This document shows, in pieces, positions 55,480 to 64,000 of a stretch of 64,000 bases of DNA. The stretch spans positions 1,979,572-2,043,571 of the forward strand of contig OX388325.1 of NCBI GenBank assembly GCA_947579605.1, read 5' to 3'. The position numbers and the translations under genes are program-made. Numbering within the stretch: position 1 is the stretch's first letter; the number at the start of each line of letters is the position of its first letter. The notes under the pieces are model-generated. The model saw nothing but the letters and a program-made list of their open reading frames with translations. It searched no databases and was not told where the DNA came from. Source of the DNA: Athripsodes cinereus. Lineage: Eukaryota; Arthropoda; Insecta; Trichoptera; Leptoceridae.

Positions 55480-55620
55480 TGCTATAAATTGAAAAAAAAA
55501 AACACAGTATGGAGTTACCTAACTTCAAAATTAGTTTCACTTACTAGTATTCGGAGACTCGACTCCATCATCAGGTGATTAGAGAAAATAAAAATTATAT
55601 CCTGTGTTAAGTTTTTTATA
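55480..55620 (-). mobile_element. Penelope-like end, third copy, with hammerhead-like motif 3
   Basis: On minus (55580-55535): TCAC, CTGATGA, T, GGAG-TCGAGT-CTCC, GAA, TACTAGTA, A, GTGA. Compared with copy 1, stem I changed from TCGC/GCGA to TCAC/GTGA on both strands. Confidence 0.5.
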
Positions 55621-55829
55621 TCCTGCTATGGCAAAATTAAAAGACAAATGTTTTATTCTACTATATTATGTTTTATTGTCTTGAGAGACGTTTTTGCTTG
55701 TTAGGACATTGTCAATCATTCATTGACTCCAAAATCCCGACAATAAAACATTTAGAAGAATAAAACATTTGTTTTTCGAATTCATTATGAAATTCTACTA
55801 CCTTAACACCGGCAACAGTGAATATTTAT

Positions 55830-56480
55830 TTATTTATTTATTTAAAACAGCATACGGCATCAAAGCCATTCATATTTAACCATAATAAAAAACATGAATA
55901 TTTTATACAATACATACTCTAACTATCGTAAAGAAAATAATTGTTGTACAATAGAATTCAAAGTAACAAAAAAAATGGATTTACATTAAAAACAAGAACA
56001 TGCACAATAAATATTTGGATACAAACAATAGAATCCATAATATGATGACAAATCAGCATTCCGAACCAAATAAACATTCAAAATGTCTTTAAATTATATC
56101 ACATCATAAATACTTCCAACATTTCCATACATTTCATTCAATTTTAACAACTTATTTGAGACAATGAATACGAAATAAAATAACACAGGCAAAACAAGAA
56201 TAACAACAACACAAAAACAGCTGGACATTAATCCGAATTTCAAACGAAATAAAAAACAGACAGAATTTATTAAAATTACGATGCAACATGACATGCAAAT
56301 ACAATAAAACAGACACATATATACATGCATGTGTAAATGAAATTATACAATAATAATAAAAATAATTATACTATAAAAATTATAGAAAAATAAAAAATTA
56401 TATATATACCTATATAAAACAAAAATAACAACAAATAAATGGAATATTAAAAATCAACAAATTTCAACCCCATCTTGCTG
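55830..56480 (-). mobile_element. LINE 3' tail and low-complexity DNA
   Basis: 55835-55880 carries the GGC...GCCGTATG tail motif (minus). 55900-56480 is A-rich with no recognised gene. Confidence 0.35.
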
Positions 56481-56499
56481 TTATTACTGTCTTACTAAA

Positions 56500-57115
56500 A
56501 AATAATGAAACAGTCCAGAAATTCTAGAAATAAACCTCTACATGTGGCCCAGTTTAAGGAAAGATATAATTTTGAAGTAGTCAATGAATTTACCTATCTG
56601 GGATCTACCATAACCAAAAAAAATGAAGACCACATAGAAATTAAACAAAGAATAGCAACAGGAAACAAAGCATTTTTTCAAAAACATATGGGTGTGAAGC
56701 GTGGACAATGACAGCAAAGTCTGCAGAAGAGCTGGATAGATTTGAGAGGAGAAAGCTAAGGAAAATCCTAGGACCCGTGAATGATGGCGAAACCTGGAGA
56801 ATAAAATTCAACGAAGAGCTGTATAACATCTATAAAGCTCCCAGATATTTTCTGTACATGCAAAATTTAACAGGCCAAGATGGGCCGGACATGTGCGGAG
56901 AATGGCGTCTTCACGGGTACCAAAAAGGATCCTTGAGGGATATCTGGGTGGGAAAAGAAGAGTTGGCAGACCTATGCTGAGATGAGGAAAGTCACAAACC
57001 AACTACTAAAGGTCGTAGACTGGAAAGCCGCAGCTGGAGCGGTAGACAGGAGGAGTTGGAGGCGAGGGCTGATGGAGGCCAAGCCTCGATATGAGCTGTA
57101 GGGCCATCAAAGAAG
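56500..57115 (+). pseudogene. LINE reverse-transcriptase C-terminal relic
   Basis: KERYNFEVVNEFTYLGSTIT (56560s), then in another frame KSAEELDRFERRKLRKILGP (56717 on). It ends with GCCATCAAAGAAGAAGAA. A related shorter scrap is at 61390-61645. Confidence 0.7.
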
Positions 57116-57597
57116 AAGAAAAATTATTATTACTGCCTGAAAGGAACTTTTAAAATATTTGATATTTGTATGTACCATAAATAAAATTAAAGCATTCAAT
57201 ATTGGTGGCATGCGAAATCTCTGAATTATGTTAATTTTAATGGCGTCCGGAGAATTTTGTTTTGTATCCATGCGAAATTCGCCCGATGATATTCCCAAAT
57301 GTGAACACCACATAAACAGCACCAAATACAAACTGTCTTTATTATTATTATTGTGCGGAGAAGGTTTCTGTAAAGTTATATTCTTAATATAGGTATTCAT
57401 AGTGTAATAAAAATACAAATCAGACACATTCTCTTCACACAAAAATTTACTTTTTGATAAATATTATACAAGTTACATATATAATCGAAAATAAAAAGCA
57501 GCAAATTGGCTATCATTATAGAGGAAGTTTGTGCCCATACCAACTTAGTTTCCTCTCTTCTAGCCATTGCTATTTATGTCAGTAACCTTTTATATTT

Positions 57598-57945
57598 ACT
57601 ACTATTACTACTATACCATCACGGCATATCCCACAAGTGGGGTAGCCAGCAGACCAGCTGCATATAATAAACATGCAAGCTGTCCTCTCCGTGCCAACAT
57701 AAAATCAAGACATTCAGGATGGGTGGCAAACCTCTTTTATATTTAGTAACATCATAAATATATTTAATTTTTAATTATTAAGAATTAATATAATGAAAAC
57801 AAAATTGTTTTTGGTTTTACTACGATTTATTTGTTAAATAAGTTACCAGGTTTCGACCTATGAGGTCATTGTCAAACTAAAAAAACTCAAAAAACTTTTC
57901 GTAGTAAAACCAAAAACAATTTTGTTTTCATTATATTAATATAAT
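57598..57945. mobile_element. Family A retroposon (-) and a palindromic Penelope-like repeat
   Basis: 57598-57735: family A with (TAG)n tail on the left. 57785-57945: arms AAACAAAATTGTTTTTGGTT mirrored around GTTTCGACCTATGAGGTCAT, which resembles a degraded Penelope-type end. 57116-57597 holds nothing recognised. Confidence 0.5.
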
Positions 57946-58000
57946 GGAGTTTTATAAAATCAACGTCGACTCAATCAATATATTAAGAATTAGTGTATTA

Positions 58001-59361
58001 TGTACTACACCACTTAATTTTTTTAAAACACTAGGGCCAATTCTGAATCTTGCTGAACTAACTAATAATAGTTGACTAATATTAGTAATTATAGTACAAA
58101 TTCGTATTCAGTATTAGTTACGAACTATAAACTCGATAAAGGGTCGTTCACATACGTTCACTTTCAGTGATCACTCCGGATGATCCTCCAAGATGAACAG
58201 GTGTGAACGGGCGTTTCATCAATAGTGATCACTAGCGATGACGGAGGAAAGAGATTACCACTCGTCATAATTTTGATGAAAGGTCCTTTCACTGAAACGA
58301 CCATAAACAATTTTCATCTTATTATTTGTTTTATTCTCTATGAATTTGTACTGAATGTCAGAATCATGTACAAAATTATTATGCAGTCGAGAGCTATATT
58401 AATTTATTTTAAGTGTTATTTTTTATTTTTGAATTTGTTTAATTATTTTTATACGAAAATACGTCAAACTACATACAACATGAGTGAGAAAGTAGACATG
58501 GCAGTGAAAGCATAGGATGAACAAATGTGAACAGACGTGTTCACTTTCGATGAACAGGTTTGACCCTGACACTCTGGATGATCATCCAAAGTGAAGCAAT
58601 GTGAATGCTACTTAACCACCAAGGGCAAACGGTAAAATCTATGGGACAAACACATATTAGTCGGTGATGCCGCAATATAAAATGTTTTTCACGTTCCGAT
58701 TTACACTTCTGGCAACAATTTAATAGTTGTCGCGCGTGATAATTGTGAAATGTCAGATTTGCCGGTATATTTTGACGTTCGCATTTGCGTCGGTGGTGGT
58801 ATAATTTTACAATTTATAGATGCCAAGAGTTGCGAGGACCCTAAAAATATCCATTTTTTACTTTTAATTGAAAAAAACAACTTTGTACTTCCAAAATATA
58901 GCAATATTCTGCGGCGAAATGACAGCAACTAATAATATTCGCACATTAAAAGTCGCGAATAAAATTCTGCCAAATACAACCAATTGTAGTTGTCAGATGT
59001 CAACTAAAATTTCGTTCTGAATACGAAATCCATAGATTCACGTAATTTATAGTTGTACTAAGGTGTCAAAATGAACTAGCTAACTAAATAAGTTTTAGTA
59101 CGGAAAACTGTGAATACGAATTTGAACTAAATATTATGATTCAACTATCTCCTTACACTTAGTTAGTGCAACTAAACTATTTTATGATTCAGAATTGGCC
59201 ATATTACCGGTTTCAACGCTAAGGTGCGTCATTGACGAGTGTTATGCTGAAACTAAATAAATACTAGAACTAAAACAGTTCTAAGTTTTAGTATAACACT
59301 CGTCAATGACGCACCTTAGCGTTGAAACCGGTAGTGTTTTTAAAAAATTTAAGTGGTGTAG
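58001..59361. mobile_element. Three-level nested MITEs
   Basis: Outer foldback element (ACTACACCACTTAA ... ; hairpin arms 59210-59333 with CCGGTTTCAACGCTAAGG) is interrupted at ACTA by a TIR element 58032-59207 (GGCCAATTCTGAATC ends). That in turn carries Harbinger-type MITE copy 3 (58140-58612, TAA on both sides). Confidence 0.65.
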
Positions 59362-59837
59362 TAATAATAATAATAAACTTTATTGTACAAAATATATGGA
59401 TACAAATGATAAGGTTACATGCTATAAACGAATAATTTTGCACAATGGGCGAGTTTATCGCTGATATAAACTAATTCTTAATAATTAAAAATGTTTTGTG
59501 ATTACCACATGGTTAGTGCCAACAAAATCAAACATATATTTAATTGATTAATTCAGATATTTACAGCCGAAGCCTTTTACATGTAAAATTTAGTAAACAT
59601 ACAATAAATGTACCTATACAAAAAGTATTTTTTTTTAATAAAGAATACACAAAAAAATTAGTTTGATACAAGAGTTCAATTAAATAATAGTATAACATTA
59701 ATTAAAGTAAAAATTGACAAAGACAAATAATTTGGTCAAGATATTAATTTTAAAAAATCGAAGTGATATAAACAAAAAATGTCAAAAACAAATACAATCA
59801 AATGGTCAGTTAGTTAAAACTCACAAATGGAGGTCTA

Positions 59838-60006
59838 ATGGTATATATCGTCGTTGGATCAATGAAACCTCTTATGTGTCAATTTTTTTCGAAGATGAGA
59901 CATTGGTATCAAACGATTCGTCTCGTCGGGCCGAACAATTTGGTACCAATATCTCATCTTCGAAAAAAATTGACACATAAGAGGTTTCATTGATCCAACG
60001 ACGATA
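59838..60006. mobile_element. Foldback MITE with near-perfect arms
   Basis: ~68-bp arms (ATCGTCGTTGGATCAATGAA, ACCTCTTATGTGTC, TTCGAAGATGAGA) around a ~30-bp centre. 59362-59640 holds two LINE tails (TTTATTG type and GCCGAAGCC type). Confidence 0.7.
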
Positions 60007-60166
60007 TGTAAAATGTATTTTTTTTTTCTAGTATTGCCCCAGAACAGATTTTAATCTAGTGGGGCAATATATTCCATTATATTGTTTTTCATGTTAATTT
60101 TGTACGCTCTATTGGAATAATTAATTAAAAAAAAAAATATATATATATATATAGGTATGTAAATTA

Positions 60167-60553
60167 GAGATGCAACGAATACAGGCAACTATTCGGTATT
60201 CTGCCGAATAGTTTAAATATATATCTGGAAGGAACTAATAACTTGTAGATTGTTGCTATTTCATTGTCAGCTGCAGATGCATAATTATTAATCCTCAAAT
60301 ATCTAATTAATTAATTTAGTTTGATATGGAATGAAACAACATAATATTATTATTGTTATTATTAATGTTGGAACACAAAAATTTCGAAAAAGTGTACTGC
60401 GCTGCAAGTTTAGTACATATTATGTCTATGATTTACCTACACGAAGATTGTTTCTCTCTCACCATTGTTTTGCAGAATATTCGGTTATTCGGCACATGAT
60501 CTTGCATAATATTTGGTATTTGGCAAATATACTATTCCTTGCATCTCTAAAAT
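60167..60553. mobile_element. AGAGATGCAACGAATA MITE (hAT-like)
   Basis: TAGAGATGCAACGAATA at the left and TATTCCTTGCATCTCTA at the right, with internal ATTCGGTATTCTGCCGAATA. The target duplication is unclear. Parts recur at 26270, 36230-36867 and 47993. Confidence 0.55.
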
Positions 60554-60629
60554 ATGTATATCTATATGTTGGTGACATGAACTCTATCGTTTAGTCCATA
60601 TTATGTGTACCTACATAAAAATAAGATTT

Positions 60630-61339
60630 ATTTATTTTATTTTATTAATTGGGGTGAAATATGCACCGCGACCTATAAGATCTATTGTACTCCCCCTACT
60701 CAGCTTTCCCGGTGTTGCCTGTCAAAGCACACCCTCAAGTCCCAGACATCTAATGAAGTCTAGGATCTTGAGGGGGTCCAAGGTGTGGAGAGATTCCACT
60801 TCTACCCAGTGTCTACCTAGGGCTTTGATTCTTGCGAATACCACGGCATTGCATTCCGCTAGGAGATGTCGAGGAGTCTCGGCCTCTTCTTCACAAAATC
60901 TACAAGTACCGTCTTCTTCAAGTCCCAGTTTGCGTAGGTGTTCCCTGAGCCTGCAGTGACCCGTTAGGAAGCCTGTTATTGCTTTGAGACTTGTTTTACT
61001 TAGGTTAGTGCATACCTTGGCTCTTCCGAAGTTATATCCTCCGAGTAGTTCCTTGGCTTGCCTAAGCCTAGGGAGATTTTTCCATAATTCGTTTCTTTCT
61101 TGTCTCCCTTTCTTTTTAATTTCCTCTTGGAAAAACGTATGTCCCAAACCACAGAATGGTTCTGGTCCATAGAGTTGCGTTGCCGCACCCTTTCTTGCCA
61201 GCTTATCAGCTCGTTCATTGCCCTCTACCCCGATGTGTCCGGGTACCCAAAGGAGGGTGACTTTATTCTTCTTGCCTAACTCGTTAAGTTTGAGGAGGCA
61301 TGTCCAAACCATCTTGGAGTTGATGATGTTTGAACCCAA
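60630..61339 (-). pseudogene. LINE RNase H domain and C-terminus (5'-truncated)
   Basis: The minus frame 61339-60722 (205 codons, open) has VTLLWVPGHIGVEGNERADK (end of an RNase H domain, H.G..GNE.AD) and a C-terminal CRFCEEEAETPRHLLAEC zinc knuckle. Followed by a short 3' UTR with an A-rich tail (AATAAAATAAAATAAATAAA). This is the layout of RNase H-bearing LINEs of the Jockey/R1/I group. The first Met is not a genuine start. Confidence 0.75.
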
Positions 61340-61389
61340 TAAAATAAGATAAGAACAAAAATAAGATACTTTACTATATAATACTTTCT

Positions 61390-61645
61390 GTACATGCTAA
61401 ATTAAACAGACTAAGATGGACCGGATATGTGAAGAGAATGCCGTCTTCATGTGTACCAAAAAGAATCCTTGAGAGACATCTGGGTGGGGTAAGAAGAGTT
61501 GGCAGACCTAGGCTGAGATGGGAGGATGAGGCGAGGATGGAACGCAAACCAGCTACTACAGGTGACAGACTGAAAAGTCGCAGCTGGAGACAAGAGGAGT
61601 TGTAGGCGAGGGCTCGATATGAGCTATAGGGCCATCAAAGAAGAA
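61390..61645 (+). pseudogene. LINE C-terminal scrap
   Basis: Reads, with breaks, KLNRLRWTGYVKRMPSSCVP, KRILERHLGG and GRPRLRWEDE, and ends GCCATCAAAGAAGAAATG. 61646-62400 shows nothing recognised; 62405-62470 is a LINE tail. Confidence 0.6.
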
Positions 61646-62624
61646 ATGTCGTAGTCTATAAATCAGTTTTTATTTTTTTCATTAGGTATATTTGGTTTAA
61701 TCATACACAAAGTATCAATTTTAATTGTTAATTTGGTATCTTTTCTTGTACAACTATATAAAAATTTATTCATGAAACAAAACAATTTATGATATTTTAG
61801 AAATAAGAGAAAAAATAAATGAATGAAAATTCAAGAGAAATTTTGTAGAAAATTTGAAATTTATTTAAGTAGGTAATTGTTGTATTTTTCTTATCTTTAC
61901 ACATAAATCAAGTAGGTATAAAACAAAGCTGTAATCAAACATAAACAAAATTAATTTAAACTTTTTTTATTAATAATAATATACAATTCAAATACTAACA
62001 CAGATAAAATACACTGCATAAGACAATCTATAATAATAATATTTGTTTTTATAATATTGGCGATGCACCCTTGTTTGGATGATTTCCGCCTTTTAAAATC
62101 ATAGATTTTGTGTGGGATGATATGTACGTGTGTTAATATGTGGTGAGGGATTTGTGATGTGTATGGTTGAGGGATATGTCGTTTCTTATCTTATTTTATA
62201 TGGAGTAATGATTTGTTTATTTATTATTTCGTGTATGGACAGTTTACAGTGCAGTATTTGCTTGTTATGAATGTGATTGTGTATGAATTGCAGTATAATG
62301 CTTATGTCTTAATGTTTTTATAATGAAATTTGTTTTTATCTTTTGTAGTCGATATGTACCTTGAGTGTATAACTGTAATGTAATAATAATATATGTTCAA
62401 GTATACTTTGTAATACAATGTAAAAAGGCTTAAACGCCGTTTAATGTATTAAATAAATAAATAAATACGTAGGAGATGAATGCTTTTTGTAATAATTGTG
62501 TATATGATTGATATGTTTGTGAGATGTTTGCCTTAGTACAGGATCTATCAAGTTGGGCAGCATCAATAAAGTATGTATGTAAATTGTAATTAATTAAAAA
62601 TAAATAAATAAAAAAAAAGGATTA

Positions 62625-63062
62625 ATTCACATTTGTTCACTTGATCACTCCGGATGATCCTCCAAGATGAACAGGTGTGAATAGGCGTTTCATCGCTAGT
62701 GATCACTAGCGATGACGGGGGAAAGAGATTACTACTTCTCATAATTTTGATGAAAGGTCCATAAACAAGTTTTATCTTATTATTTGTTTAATTCTCTATG
62801 AATTTGTATTGAATGTCAGAATCATATACAAACTTATTATGCAGTTGAGAGCTATATTAATTTATTTTAAGTGTTATTTTTCATTTTTGAATTTGTTTTT
62901 AATTATTTTTATACGAAAATACGTTAAACTACATACAACATGAGTGAGAGTATTGACATGGCAGTGAAAGCATAGGATGAACAGACGTGTTCACTTTCGA
63001 TGAACAGGTTTGACCCTGACACTCTGGATGATCATCCAAAATGAAGCAATGTGAATGCTACT
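62625..63062 (+). mobile_element. PIF/Harbinger-type MITE, copy 4
   Basis: Matches copies 1 to 3 with small deletions; right end ATGCTACT followed by TTA. Confidence 0.7.
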
Positions 63063-63225
63063 TTACAACTATACATAGATAAAGTTAATTAGGTCAATCA
63101 AGAGCAAATGTGATCAATACCTCAAAGTAAAATGAAATTTCTAGGAACAAAATCAAAAATCATTCTATATGCACCTTATAATAATTTTATTCATTCAAAA
63201 TATGCAGATACATCTGTGATCTTAA

Positions 63226-63850
63226 GGGGCCCCTTTAGCAAAAACGATAAAACATTCAATTTTCAACTAGTTTGGTACACAAACTCTCACAACTTGTTGA
63301 CCCTACGAACATTTTGATTTGATAAAATATGAAAACATTTATTAATTACCAATATCAAACTTTAACTATAAAAAAAACTCGATTTTAGCTTCATAGTATT
63401 CGTTTATAAAAAAGCATATTTCTAAAAATCGAATTCGGGGGTGTGTTTGGTACATATATGCACGAGAATCCTACAATTTTTCATATATTTATTTTAGTAT
63501 TGAGAATATTTAGATATTTATTACAATTATCGAACAAAAAAAATCTATTTTTTTTTGTTTTTTCCATGGATTTTTTTTGATAAAATTTCTCATATTTTGA
63601 AACCAAAAATCACCACATGAACTCAATTTTTTGTATACTAAAAAAAGTTTGCTAAAATCTATAGTATTTATATGCTTGATAGGATGAATGTAAAATATTT
63701 ATATTTTACAAATAGTTTGTATTTTGATATAACAAAGAGTACCTAAATAAATCTCGTCAGTCTGCGATTTATTTATTTTTTAGTAAAAAACTAATATTGG
63801 TAGTAAATGTTTGATTTTTTATTTTATCAAATCAATATGTTGGCAAGTAG
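63226..63850. mobile_element. piggyBac-type MITE, GGGGCCCC family, copy 3 (right-truncated)
   Basis: TTAA then GGGGCCCCTTTAGCAAAAACG; it shows the unoccupied U2 target site near 63360. 63851-64000 shows nothing. Confidence 0.65.
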
Positions 63851-64000
63851 AATATTTTTTTCATTCCGACTAAAATACAGTGTTATTTATTTAATTATGT
63901 TGTTTTTAGTGTTTATTGTGCTTAAGTTTAAATATTAATTTGTAAAAATAGAAACATACAAACTAAATCTAATAAAAAATTGCGACAATAATATTTAACC

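Noticed and set aside
61646..62400. Possible gene in a long repeat-poor stretch
   Set aside because: AT-rich, no open frame above ~40 codons and no exon-like splice pairs seen.

Overview
This is eukaryotic, almost certainly insect, genomic DNA: AT-rich, intron-rich and dominated by transposable elements (TEs). It carries pieces of three recognisable host genes. The order cannot be fixed from sequence alone. The abundant short GTAGGTAC-like words, Helitrons, RTE-type LINEs, a DIRS element and Penelope-like ends fit several insect orders (beetle, bug or moth).

Host genes. (1) From about 22.5 kb down to base 1, on the minus strand, lies the 5' part of a collagen XV/XVIII-type gene (multiplexin, Mp). 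I traced ten coding exons plus one probable 5' UTR exon. All splice phases agree and give 817 codons in the window. They encode a hydrophobic signal segment, a complete thrombospondin-N/laminin-G-like (TSPN) domain, a Ser/Gly-rich acidic linker and the first Gly-X-Y blocks, with the family's non-collagenous interruption. The rest of the gene lies left of base 1. (2) At 42.6-50.1 kb, minus strand, are four exons of a zeta-class glutathione transferase (maleylacetoacetate isomerase). The last ~40 codons were not found. (3) At 52.5 kb, plus strand, is the intact 59-residue ATP synthase F1 epsilon subunit, divergent from the transferase.

Everything else is repeats in introns and between genes. 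0-20 kb (Mp introns): an RTE LINE with an in-frame deletion, a tRNA-Arg-like module inside an inverted-repeat element, Helitrons, and a hAT-type composite with a second hAT nested in an RTE relic. 20-33 kb: a piggyBac-type MITE carrying a 3'-truncated U2 snRNA copy with target duplication, two of the four Harbinger-type MITEs, a 9-bp-duplication element, and a Helitron > TA-MITE > piggyBac nest. 33.2-34.4 kb: a 62-bp satellite array with higher-order structure. 36.9-39.9 kb: a DIRS retrotransposon (reverse transcriptase/RNase H plus tyrosine recombinase) running into a 200-N gap. 41-50 kb: piggyBac-type MITEs, SINEs and LINE ends in the introns and flank of the transferase. 50-64 kb: a pogo-like element with two nested insertions, a 355-bp inverted pair of Penelope-like ends carrying hammerhead-like motifs, a 9-bp-duplication element studded with TTCGAA, nested foldback MITEs, and LINE relics.

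The three host genes have no visible functional link beyond proximity. The most unusual items are the U2 snRNA retro-insertion (its empty site is preserved in sister copies), the hammerhead-like motifs with a compensatory stem change, the overlapping DIRS frames, and several precisely resolved nested insertions.
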